NCBI GenBank assembly: GCA_947184155.2
Contig: CAMXCT020006745.1
Span: 862,181 to 926,180, forward strand
Reading direction: 5' to 3'
Length of the DNA stretch: 64,000 bases
Source of the DNA: Cladocopium goreaui
Taxonomy: Eukaryota; Sar; Dinophyceae; Suessiales; Symbiodiniaceae
Below are positions 57,401-63,159 of this stretch, piece after piece. Each line of letters opens with the position of its first letter. Position 1 is the first letter of the stretch. Below the pieces are notes generated by a model, which saw nothing but the letters and a program-made list of their open reading frames with translations, was not told where the DNA came from and made no database searches. The translations under genes and the position numbers were made by a program.

Positions 57401-60400
57401 TCAAAAAATGATGGGGTATACAACTTCTTGGAGCAAAGACCCAGATATAATGACCACACATATCAAATTTCAAACCACGAAGTCACTAGACTCTGCCCAA
57501 ATTGAGATGGAGCACATGTCATCACAACATATCTGGGACGACTCGGAGGCTTTGATTTTGGCTGACGGTAAGATTGACCGGGTATCAAACCCCCATCTCA
57601 GTAACTGATCTATAAGTGGTTGGTTTTCCACTCCCACGTTTGCTTCCCAGAGGGTCTCTGAAGAACTCATTAGGGCGATAACAAATAGATACAGTACAAA
57701 TAGACTTTCAAAGAAACGCTTCACTTGAATGCTGTTGTCCAGTCAAATCGACGCAAAGAAACAACAACTGGGCAACATGGCTCACACATCGGAGTGTCCA
57801 AAAATGGGTTACCCCCGCCATTTCTGGCCACTGAAGACTAGGGAACCTGATTTTTTGAACCATTGGATCTGGGATTCCCGTTTTCCCAACATCTTCAGGT
57901 ACCAAAGCCAGAACCAGTCATGCAATTCTGTGTCCGTGGGATTCAAGCAATTTCATTCACCATCCCCAATTCATCACCATGTTTATGGTTTGCCAACCAT
58001 CCCCAGTTGCCTATGGCTTTCGCCAAGCAGCAACCCCCATTGAGACGCCAATGGCCGGAAGCCACAAGCTGGGGAGCTTGCGGCGAGAGCCAGCTCGTGG
58101 CAATGGAGCCTGCAGGAGCCAATTTTTTAGGAAGAAAGTCACGTAAATGTGGGTAAAACAATAAACCATCCCCCAGTCATCACCATAAATATATAGGTGG
58201 TATAAACTTACCATTCCCAGTCATGGGTGGTTTATGACATTGTTTTACCCACAGAAAAGAAAAGAAAACTATCCTATCCTGGTAACCGATCATTTCTGTT
58301 TCAAAAGTGTCTTTTCCCAACAATGTTCAATTCCATGATATTCCCATTGTTGTTGGTTTATAGCCTATAAACCACTATTAATAGTTCAGAAATAGTGGTT
58401 TACAATAGGCTATAATTCCATCATCCTAGTGGTTTATAGCCTATAAACCACTATTAAGATCACTATAAACCACGATTTTTGGATGGGATCACCATTCCCT
58501 CAGGGTCTCCCGCGCAGAATGGGAGTGAAACTCTCCCCAATTGAAGGTTTATGGTTTAACGTGCATGCCTAACCCAGAAACACATTAACATTAACCCTTA
58601 TAAAAATGTATATCTATATATAAATAATGCACTGCATATATATATACACATAATAATCATATATACACATATAAACGTATATACACATGGTGTTTGATAA
58701 CATTGTGGGGATCGGCGGTATCTCAGACGTTCAATGAGATACATACCATAATTCGAGTTGAAGCCAAGATCATCTTGAAGCCCCTCAAATCAGCCGTCCA
58801 TTATAGTGCTCCCGCCGCCAATTTTGACTGGCAAATGTCCAGAGGAATCTTTCGCTATGACTTTGAAGAGGTTTGAGAGGAAAAAGGGCAGTGATGACTG
58901 TTCCATTTGTGTCAATATCACCATGCCACCCTAGTAATATTGTCTGAAACCATCTGAAGGGCATGTTTAAAATTCTCAAAATGGATCAAAGGGAAATCAT
59001 GAGAATCTACCGACCCCTGAGCAACTTGAGGCGAAGAGCTGACAAAGTGTTGCGTATGTCCAATGAAGGTCATCGTAAGATCAACTGAATCCATGCGTCC
59101 TATCAGAAATCCACCATAACTCCCTGTACCCTCTGGTAATTTAACATAACTATGGAAAATCACCATTTTTAATGGGAAAATTTACTATAAATGGCCATTT
59201 TCAATAGCTATGTTAGTTTACCAGAGGGTATCTTCTGCTTCTTATCAAGGATACATTGATCATCATTGATCTTTGTCTGTCGTCTTCGGGGCCTATCTTC
59301 GGCCATTCTGCCCCCTCTCCATGAAGCTCTCTTGAAGTCAGCGCTACTGTGAGTCGACTAAGAGAAGCGAAGCTGTGCCCTTGATGACTTCTTTGAACAA
59401 AAACACATCATCAGTTGTTTGACTGAAAATAATAACCCAACAAATCCAATGGTTTATCATCCGTTTTCCCACAAAAACTGTTAGTAACCTCCATTTTTAG
59501 ACACAACCAACATCAATTCTTACAGATGTAATCCTTCATCGACCGCGATAATTTCCCGTTTGCCGTTTGGACCTTCCAACTGAGGTCTGACTAGTTTGGT
59601 TTTGGTGGCAAGAAAATCAACAGCATATCGTCATATTATACTATCCTCCGGTAAAACATGGCAATGTGAATTCCCCTAAACATGGAGGTCTTAATGTGTT
59701 TTCATGGGAAAAATCCTAATATGTTTTAATGGGAAAAAATCCCCATAAGTGAATGATTTTCCATTGCCATGTCTGATTACCAACAGGTAGTCCCATTCTG
59801 GTCGGTTGATGCTTGTTTTGTACCCCATTGATGGGTAGAAGACACAGGGCACAGCAGTGCATTAACACAATGGCCGACGGGAACGTTTTTTTGCAGCACC
59901 GGCACCCACAGCCGGCGCGTGCCGCAGCTTCAGTGGCTGAGCTGGGTCCTGTGAATAGATAATGTAAACTCACATGGGTAACACTTTTGCTAAACAGCAG
60001 GAAATTCAATTTAGCTATGTCTTTTCCACTTTGCCGGTGAATTCCCTATGTGTTTAATGTTTATAATATTATATATATATATATTGCGTGTATATATATA
60101 TATATATCTATATATATATATTGTATATATATATATACATATTGTGTATATATAAATATATATTGTGTATATACTTATATATATAATATAATATAATATA
60201 ATATAATATAATATAATATAATAATATAATATAATATAATATAATATATATATATATACTATATATTATATATTGTATGTCTATACAATGTATTATATAT
60301 ATATACACTTTATATTGTATATGTATACTATATATACAGTATATATATATGATTATATTGTACATATAATCATATATACATATATGACATTATACTTGGT

Positions 60401-62984
60401 GGCTCATCCCACCTACTAAGTAGGTTGTAACATTAGCTATAGGTGGACTAACCCTACTTATCCATACTTATCCCATGTCCTAAGCCCACAACTCAGCCAC
60501 CTGGCAAGACCTCGCCACGGCCAGTTAATCGATGAACCGCTCATCCCAAACAATCCAAAGGGTTGCGGTAGAGATCGTTAGGATCCTTGGCGGCCAATTT
60601 AGGGCGATCTGACATTGGATCTAAGCCAAATAAATGTATTAGATCTTTGCATGCAAGTAATGGCTTGGATCCAAGTAAACAATGGGAATATATATATATA
60701 TACATACATATATATAGATAGAATACAGTATAATACAGTATACACATGTGCGTTTGCATGATGTGTCCAAGCTGTAAACTGAGATATGGTTCTGGTCAGG
60801 CCCCAGAAAGCTGGCAAGCTTGCCATAGAGTGGCTGTGTGGAGAGTGGGACTTAGGTCCATTGAGTTGGATTCCTAGCCGCTTCCTGTAAGGAGTTGGTT
60901 GATGTTCACCCCACTAGTTCGTTCATATCCTCCATAAACCCAAGTTCGTTTGTGGATTTATGTATCAGTCAATGTGTCAACTATGCACAACTATTTGCTA
61001 TCATACATCAGTGATAAATCCCATGAAATCTCATGTTTGTTGGCTAAATCACCACTAGAAAACTCATCTTGGGACTTCACCACCGGTTTTCATCCACAAA
61101 TCGCCAAGGTGCTTGTCGCATGCTGTTGAACCAGCTGTCTTGCCTGGCGATTGTTTCTGCTGTTCAATGGAAGGAACTAAACAATAATCATCTGTTTAGA
61201 AGTTTAGAATGAATCTATAGGAATCTGTCATATTTTCCTTGCTTAGAATGCAAATGGAATGCACAATGGAACCCATTTCAAGTTGCTGTCGAAGACAACT
61301 TTCTTGGACTGAAAAAGACGTGAAAACGGAATCTTATGATCGGTTGATTTTATCCAATTTACTTCAAAACCTACGCCTAAAATGTTGCTTGCACACATTG
61401 ACCCAGCCACTGAAACCAGCATGGCTCATGTGTCATGACCATTCACCCGTTGCGAACACATTGCTTTGAAATGAAGATGTAACCAGAGACTATGTTCATG
61501 AATGGGTCCAAACCATGGCTAAAACCAATCTACCTGAGCCAAATATATTGGTACAGTACGAATCAAAATAATCCCAAAAGTGGTGGATTTAGTACTAACA
61601 ATGGCCAATTTCGTGGGCAAATCAGTACCCCATACCGCTCAATTATCCTCATTGCTACTATTTATATATCATTTTTTTGTGTCAACATAACAGAGCCTAA
61701 CAGAGCCTTGTGTTCATCCTTCCCTTTTTGTGGGTACCATCGCCCTTTCCATTGGGGATATGTCCATCCCTCCAAAACTCAAACGATTAAATCCGCTATC
61801 AAAAACACTCAATATCCGTCCTAATAAGAGTTTATCTCCGTTTCTTTCTAACTGGTAAGAGTTTGTTTCCTTCATCATGTAATCCCTTCCACTGTTCATA
61901 TTAAATATATTAAACACCCCGGAAAACATGGTGGATGTAGGAGATATACACATTGTGGGGCCATAGAATGGGGGTGTCGAATATGAGGGGATGAGAATAC
62001 ACCCATATCACCATTGTAATCCCCGTTGTTGATATTTGAAATCCTTGTTCATCGCTATGACATATTTGGGGTGGATGGGATTAATCCATTTAAGATTTCA
62101 AATATCTGTATTAAGATCCAACTGCTCAACTTCCAAAATTGATCTATTGATTTACTCAAAATATTGATATTAATAGCCCAGCTGATTTAAGATATTTCCT
62201 TTGGGGATCCAAATGCGACCTTCTCACCTGAGAAGATACCAAACACCCTAAATCAACCCCCAAATGCTTCCTCAGAAATTACTTGGATATCTTGGATCCA
62301 TAGGGATTTAATAGGGATACATATTTAAGAACTCCTGCGCCAGTTGCGAGATGACTTATCCCATTGTAATCCCAGTATTAACAGTGTTTCATTGTTACCA
62401 CTAGTTACCAACTGCTGCAGGATGACTTGTCCATCCACAGTATTTAAGATGTTCAATAGGGATAGATTCATATCATGTTCAACATTTTCAATTTTCAGAT
62501 ATCAATAGTTATTTTCACTAAAAAATGAATCAGATCGATAATCATTAATTGATATGTACTGTATTATCGACTAAGATATTTATATAGACAATCACTAAGA
62601 TCTATTGATAATATCTTATATATATATAAAGTATCTTATTGATAAGAACTACTTTAATTCTTATATTAAAGATACTTATCTTATATTGATCTTATTGATC
62701 ATATCTTATATATCTTATATATATATAAAGGGTTTACTTGATCCAAGTGCCCAACTCCCTGGTGACCTCGCCTCCAGAAACCCGTCTGCCGCGCATCCTG
62801 GATCTTGGGATCGATCGCGATCGAGGGCTCTTGACTTGGCTCCTGGGGACAGGGACATTTTGACATACTATAAAAACTATAGATATAAACATGTATATAT
62901 ATATATATATTATATTACAATATAAATATATATTATGATGTATATACATCTATATATATATTGTAATACATATATATATATACC

Positions 62985-63030
<46 letters not shown>

Positions 63031-63157
63031 CATTCCCCAAGAACATGATGAGCATGTATTCATGATCATTGAGATCTTTGGGATGCCCAAAGGGGCAACG
63101 CCTCCTGGCCCAAGTCCAAGAGGTCAGAGAAACCCAAGCGCTTCAACAGCGGAGCAC
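29627..63157 (-). CDS. ABCC (MRP)-type ABC transporter, partial spliced gene (gene span)
   Basis: Exons in gene order: 63157-63087, 62842-62738, (gap), 52919-52793, 48279-48178, 47926-47820, 47523-47370, 45928-45765, 43509-43430, 43252-43186, 42491-42375, 42128-42096, 29683-29627. From 52919 to 29627 every junction agrees in phase. The joined protein follows ABCC transmembrane domain 1 in order: APLL..L linker start, a helix ending LGPFIAAG, the second helix, the region equivalent to NLMSVD (here [11 protein letters not shown]), paired helices 3-4, [13 protein letters not shown] then CAW, helices 5-6 ([12 protein letters not shown]), and P-F..IP...L..A. ABCC proteins export conjugates across plasma or vacuolar membranes. 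No Walker A or signature motif was found, so the nucleotide-binding domains lie outside the window, are unrecognised, or have been lost. Confidence 0.75.
29684..31030. other. intron DNA with (GATGAT)n and (ATGTA)n
   Basis: A GATGAT run lies at 30176-30210, TATA runs at 30395-30460, and an ATGTA/AATGT microsatellite at 30645-31030. No exon was recognised. Confidence 0.6.
31033..31387 (-). repeat. module F in reverse orientation
   Basis: TTTCAATTTACTTTCAATTG tandem variants, the reverse complement of 19.35-19.95 kb, more homogeneous than that copy. Confidence 0.9.
31388..33000 (-). repeat. 245-bp tandem array, module A in reverse orientation, seven copies
   Basis: TCAACCCCAAAAGTTGCTTG starts copies at 31402, 31646, 31890, 32085 (shortened), 32330, 32575 and 32820. 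Each contains CACAATAGAGTACCATCC, GAAAAATTGTTTGGATGCTG and AATAAGGGTTTAATAAGGC, the reverse complement of the words at 16.75-17.2 kb. Each full copy has a conserved open frame of about 67 codons ([29 protein letters not shown]); whether it ever was coding is unknown. Confidence 0.9.
33240..33870 (+). other. unusually long open frames, status unresolved
   Basis: Plus-strand frames 33242-33565 (ending [19 protein letters not shown]) and 33580-33876 are long for this AT content, and a donor-like GAGG/GTGAGTAC occurs at 33812. No acceptor, domain or homologue was recognised. The minus strand also reads [20 protein letters not shown]. Left uncalled. Confidence 0.2.
33928..34081 (-). CDS. second ABCC-like exon: helices 5-6 of transmembrane domain 1
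   Basis: Acceptor TTTCCCTTCAG, donor GGCAG/GTTTGA. The frame ([46 protein letters not shown]) fits ABCC helix 5-6: a Pro followed by a helix, Tyr, Gly, Leu-x-Ala, then a second helix. Entry phase 1 matches the exon at 34988. It duplicates in kind the exon at 42375-42491 of the main gene but is clearly different in sequence. Confidence 0.65.
34101..34203. mobile_element. foldback element, family 1, next to ABCC-like exon
   Basis: TACCCTCCCGTAACGTGGCA at one end and TTTTCCATTGCCACGTTTGA at the other. On the minus strand it ends about 20 bases before the acceptor at 34082. Confidence 0.7.
34706..34735. mobile_element. foldback family 1, single arm
   Basis: CCCATTGCCATGTTTGGTTA then CCAAAGGGTA, the right arm of the family; no matching left arm nearby. 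Confidence 0.5.
34988..35124 (-). CDS. second ABCC-like exon: region before helix 5
   Basis: Exit CAGCAGG/GTGCCA is phase 1 and fits 34081. The 3' half reads [20 protein letters not shown], matching the ABCC stretch R-x-x-E-(I/L)-x-x-L-x-x-x-x-x-x-x-A-L before helix 5. The 5' end is ambiguous: an acceptor after TTGAG at 35125 (phase 2 entry) or after GGTCAG at 35079 (phase 0). Third bases are strongly coding-like (TTC GCC CAC, CAG TGC TGG). Confidence 0.6.
35130..35990. other. intron DNA, GCACCAGAGAGCTGCACCAG repeats at the end
   Basis: AT-rich with an inverted pair TATAAAAGATGGGGGTATA / TATACCCCCATCTATAGG at 35200-35270. Duplicated CAATAGCTACAAATAATTTT occurs at 35530 and 35650. GCACCAGAGAGCTGCACC units lie at 35.81-35.94 kb. 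No exon. Confidence 0.5.
35990..36335 (-). repeat. module E in reverse orientation, copy 1
   Basis: CATAGAAATCCCATAGAAAT and variants, the reverse complement of 18.5-19.3 kb. The same block is repeated at 36.49-36.83 kb with small changes, so the two copies are a direct duplication of about 510 bases. Confidence 0.85.
36340..38290. repeat. 270-bp tandem array
   Basis: GTGATTGCATG marks copies at 36371, 36880, 37153, 37423, 37693, 37963 and 38235. The central period is exactly 270 bases, a multiple of three, which explains open frames. The unit includes AACAGGTCCACAAAGGGTAC and CCTTCCTGGCTCTAGCAGGC. The first copy is interrupted by module E. Confidence 0.95.
38300..39440 (-). other. CAGAA/TTCTG-rich block with weak minus-strand exon-like frames
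   Basis: The plus strand is dominated by CAGAA, CCAGAATC and AACCAATGAGAATC words. On the minus strand a frame reading [20 protein letters not shown] at about 39.1 kb has coding-like codon use, but its limits are not resolved. Confidence 0.3.
39455..39535 (-). CDS. possible exon of nested minus-strand gene
   Basis: Acceptor TTGCTTCCCTGCAG, frame [20 protein letters not shown] then RRREAM, donor ATGAT/GTGAGC. Codon use (CTG, GCC, AAG, AGG) is unlike the AT-rich surroundings. The region looks like a polar, basic tail or linker. Confidence 0.45.
39585..39700 (-). CDS. possible exon of nested minus-strand gene
   Basis: Acceptor CTCATTCCAG, frame [20 protein letters not shown] then [16 protein letters not shown], then a GT. 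A second frame ([20 protein letters not shown]) is also open. Coding potential is likely, the exact frame less so. Confidence 0.4.
40162..40367 (-). CDS. nested minus-strand gene: membrane segment exon
   Basis: Open frame with [20 protein letters not shown], a hydrophobic [15 protein letters not shown] helix and [18 protein letters not shown]. Codon choice is strongly CTG/GTG/TGG biased, as in the frame at 41157. Exon limits unknown. It could belong to an ABC transporter membrane domain, but no diagnostic motif is present. Confidence 0.45.
40490..40700 (-). CDS. nested minus-strand gene: Ala/Gly-rich exon-like frame
   Basis: Frame with [20 protein letters not shown] then [20 protein letters not shown]. 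Biased codons (CTG, AGG, GGC). Limits uncertain; the plus strand also has an open frame here, so confidence is limited. Confidence 0.35.
41157..41450 (-). CDS. nested minus-strand gene: ABCB-like transmembrane exon
   Basis: A 97-codon open frame with a hydrophobic helix ([20 protein letters not shown]), then [20 protein letters not shown] and a polar end (KLDILIEPS). This follows the end of an ABCB/TAP-type membrane domain: aromatic-G-G-x-L-V-x-x-G-x-x-T-x-G-x-(F/L), two further helix turns, then the run-up to the nucleotide-binding domain. The codon bias (CTG, GTG, GGC, TCT) is unlike the ABCC exons on the same strand. No Walker A follows within the window. Confidence 0.5.
   Translation of the reverse strand: MPLLPDLWDTALGCILDLVTLGCQISVYIWLLLLAFGGHVLVGYGLVTLGEFLQLALLCVVITLLSGILQELKWHGDYLRAHGVKLDILIEPSITAG
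41560..41812. repeat. 53-bp tandem array, four to five copies
   Basis: CAGAGGTTCTCAATCAGAAT, CCAATGAAGATCCCACCAAA, GCCTATCAGAAAA; units start at about 41590, 41643, 41696 and 41749. Confidence 0.95.
42096..42128 (-). CDS. ABCC exon, 11 codons
   Basis: Acceptor [21 protein letters not shown], donor TCG/GTGCAG, phase 0 at both ends. It links helix 5 (42375) to the I-P motif at 29683. Very small, so it rests on phase and ABCC spacing rather than on length. Confidence 0.45.
42375..42491 (-). CDS. ABCC exon: helices 5-6
   Basis: Acceptor ACAGCTAG, donor TTG/GTTGGC, 39 codons, phase 0 at both ends. [20 protein letters not shown] then [13 protein letters not shown] fits the ABCC pattern of a helix, Pro, hydrophobic helix with Tyr, Leu-x-x-Ala, and a second helix. 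Confidence 0.7.
42670..42790. repeat. GATATCATTATGAATCAC degenerate repeat
   Basis: GATATC palindromes repeated at 12-15 base spacing in an intron of the ABCC gene. Confidence 0.7.
43186..43252 (-). CDS. ABCC exon, 22 codons
   Basis: Acceptor ACATGAGAG, donor [29 protein letters not shown] then HM. Entry phase 2 and exit phase 0 match the exons on both sides exactly. It corresponds to the E-L-x-x-L region before helix 5 in ABCC. Confidence 0.6.
43430..43509 (-). CDS. ABCC exon with NETLQG...CAWE motif
   Basis: Acceptor GTCCGGCCAG, donor TCTCG/GTGAAG. The frame [20 protein letters not shown] then LCAWES is the hallmark ABCC motif D-x-R-x-x-x-x-N-E-x-L-x-G-x-x-x-x-K-x-x-x-W-E after helix 4. 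This is the single most diagnostic exon in the window. Entry phase 0, exit phase 2. Confidence 0.85.
43536..43643. mobile_element. foldback element, family 1, 27 bases from an ABCC acceptor
   Basis: CTTACCCTCTGGTAAACTAA inverted at the far end as TTAGTTTACCGGAGGGTAAG. The near-perfect 108-base foldback is almost identical to 59127-59230. On the minus strand it ends 27 bases before exon 43509. Confidence 0.9.
43644..45485. other. ABCC intron, no supported exon
   Basis: AT-rich with TATA runs near 44270-44340, 44510-44590 and 45060-45150. Plus-strand open frames near 43.84-44.1 kb lack splice context. Confidence 0.45.
45486..45600. mobile_element. foldback element, family 1 (diverged)
   Basis: CTCTGGCAATCAAACATGGC at one end and CCTCTGCCATGTTTGAGG at the other, with GATGATTTTCCCTTTTAAAG in the loop. 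Confidence 0.65.
45765..45928 (-). CDS. ABCC exon: helices 3-4
   Basis: Acceptor CATTGCCTCAG, donor CTTCAG/GTGACA, 54 codons plus two bases. [40 protein letters not shown], then [14 protein letters not shown]: two helices around a tight G-rich turn followed by an A-x-x-x-x-K-x-Q amphipathic stretch, exactly as ABCC reaches its D-x-R motif. Entry phase 1, exit phase 0. Confidence 0.8.
45929..47369. other. ABCC intron
   Basis: Contains a minus-strand exon-like phrase ([14 protein letters not shown], about 46.7 kb) and another ([17 protein letters not shown], about 47.09 kb). Neither is needed for the phase-consistent join 47370 to 45928. No foldback was recognised. Confidence 0.4.
47370..47523 (-). 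CDS. ABCC exon with the NLMSVD-equivalent motif
   Basis: Acceptor GAACAAG, 51 codons. [20 protein letters not shown] then IWPYMSPFL corresponds to G-x-I-V-N-L-M-S-x-D-A in ABCC, with Asn/Leu-Met replaced by Ser-Met-Ile-Gly. Entry phase 0, exit phase 1 at CTCA/GCATCT, a GC donor. The exit and the spacing to helix 3 fit the next exon precisely. Confidence 0.7.
47820..47926 (-). CDS. ABCC exon: cytoplasmic loop after helix 2
   Basis: Acceptor AACGCGGCAG,entry phase 1; donor CCTCGA/GTTTAA, exit phase 0. [20 protein letters not shown] then [15 protein letters not shown] matches ABCC Q-x-x-F-x-x-x-x-x-x-x-G-x-x-x-R-x-x-L-x-x-x-I-Y-R-K-x-L. Confidence 0.75.
48178..48279 (-). CDS. ABCC exon: helix 2
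   Basis: Acceptor CTGCGTCGAG, strong donor [29 protein letters not shown] then GLLAQSSWP: a hydrophobic helix after a W-x-x-A start, as in ABCC. Phase 1 at both ends, matching 52793 and 47926. Confidence 0.75.
49524..49640. mobile_element. foldback element, family 1
   Basis: TACCATCTGGTAATCAAATA with the partner TTTCCATTGCCACGTTGATT near 49608-49627; imperfect loop with ATCTATATAGATGATTTCC. Confidence 0.65.
50157..50835. repeat. dispersed AATCGCGG / ACCGCGAT motif cluster
   Basis: Variants of GATCAACCGCGA and CCAATCGCGGATCAA occur about ten times at 50157-50345 and again at 50787-50835, embedded in AT-rich intron DNA. Confidence 0.6.
52793..52919 (-). CDS. ABCC exon: helix 1
   Basis: Acceptor GAACAGTATAG, donor [33 protein letters not shown] then [20 protein letters not shown]. 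Matches ABCC helix 1 with its G-P-L/F near the end, followed by a basic loop. Entry phase 0, exit phase 1. Confidence 0.75.
52994..53017 (-). CDS. possible ABCC microexon, 8 codons
   Basis: TTATAG acceptor, VLRPRIFQ, and a textbook donor CCAG/GTAAGC, phase 0 at both ends and continuous with 52919. The donor is convincing; the small size means the exon could instead extend further with an unseen frame. Confidence 0.4.
53018..53290. other. GC-richer segment open on both strands
   Basis: Plus strand reads [20 protein letters not shown] in one frame; minus strand reads [20 protein letters not shown] then [20 protein letters not shown]. Neither joins its neighbours in phase, so it is left unassigned. 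It may be part of the ABCC N-terminal region or an opposite-strand exon. Confidence 0.3.
53291..57190. other. ABCC intron region with unresolved exon-like phrases
   Basis: Minus-strand candidates include [19 protein letters not shown] (about 54.63 kb), [20 protein letters not shown] (about 55.16 kb) and [20 protein letters not shown] (about 55.95 kb, after a CCGCAG). Phases were not closed. The rest is AT-rich with TATA runs, and a family-1 arm at 55760-55795. Confidence 0.3.
57230..57390 (-). other. exon-like frame in ABCC intron
   Basis: A 91-codon minus-strand frame includes [20 protein letters not shown] then [20 protein letters not shown]. It superficially resembles the ABCC NLM region, but that position is already filled by 47370-47523, so its role is unclear. 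Confidence 0.25.
58000..58109 (-). other. exon-like segment, frame unresolved
   Basis: After the acceptor GGCTCCTGCAG two frames are open: [20 protein letters not shown] and [20 protein letters not shown]. One may contribute the ABCC segment before helix 1. Confidence 0.3.
58149..58252. mobile_element. foldback element with GT...AG ends
   Basis: TGTGGGTAAAACAATAAACC pairs with GGTTTATGACATTGTTTTAC and CCACA. Immediately outside are CACG/TAAA on the left and CACAG/AAAAG on the right, so on the plus strand GTAAATGTGGG to TTACCCACAG would be a complete short intron. Confidence 0.7.
58350..58475. repeat. GTGGTTTATAGCCTATAAAC palindromic repeats
   Basis: The 23-base palindrome around TTTATAGCCTATAAA occurs twice and a diverged inverted copy lies between, giving alternative hairpins. 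Confidence 0.75.
58750..58870. other. exon-like segment, strand unresolved
   Basis: Plus strand: [20 protein letters not shown] then [19 protein letters not shown] up to a GT. Minus strand: [20 protein letters not shown] after an ACAG. Codon bias slightly favours plus, gene context favours minus. Confidence 0.3.
59127..59230. mobile_element. foldback element, family 1 (type copy)
   Basis: TACCCTCTGGTAATTTAACA to TAGTTTACCAGAGGGTA; 104 bases, perfect termini, interior nearly identical to 43536-43643. The two copies, 16 kb apart, differ at only a few positions, implying recent activity. Confidence 0.9.
59642..59789. mobile_element. foldback element, family 1 (long variant)
   Basis: TATCCTCCGGTAAAACATGG with the partner CCATTGCCATGTCTGATTAC and CAACAGGTA. 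The interior duplicates ATGTTTTAATGGGAAAAA. Confidence 0.7.
59855..59960 (-). other. exon-like segment, ABCC N-terminal linker?
   Basis: Acceptor TTCACAG, frame [20 protein letters not shown] then KRSRRP, and a GT. GC-rich, basic, low complexity, compatible with a cytoplasmic linker. Weak evidence. Confidence 0.3.
60055..60400. repeat. (TA)n and (ATATA)n low-complexity DNA
   Basis: TATATA runs with an AATAT tandem stretch at 60180-60245; no gene. Confidence 0.9.
60540..60630 (-). other. exon-like segment
   Basis: After GGCTTAG two frames are open: [20 protein letters not shown] and [20 protein letters not shown]. Either could be an ABCC N-terminal exon; not resolved. Confidence 0.25.
60700..62730. 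other. ABCC intron, no supported exon
   Basis: AT-rich. At 62.0-62.6 kb it shows the same drifting ATTGATA/TTAAGAT texture as 0.6-1.6 kb. Open frames have no splice support. Confidence 0.45.
62738..62842 (-). CDS. ABCC exon: linker before transmembrane domain 1
   Basis: Acceptor CTGTCCCCAG, 35 codons ([20 protein letters not shown] then [15 protein letters not shown]), donor CAA/GTAAAC, phase 0 at both ends. ABCC proteins have a conserved acidic linker ending in a Trp here; the x-F-W position fits. Confidence 0.55.
62965..63028. repeat. (TA)n then (GA)n microsatellite
   Basis: TATATATATATA followed by ACAGAGAGAGAGAGAGAGAG, in the intron between the first two ABCC exons. Confidence 0.9.
63087..63157 (-). 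CDS. ABCC exon: conserved N-terminal motif
   Basis: Acceptor [30 protein letters not shown] then PLW, matching ABCC (N/A)-P-L-L-x-x-G-x-x-x-x-L-x-x-x-x-L-x-x-L. Entry phase 1; exit TGG/GCATCC is a GC donor in phase 0, needed to join 62842. Confidence 0.6.
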
Positions 63158-63159
63158 CT

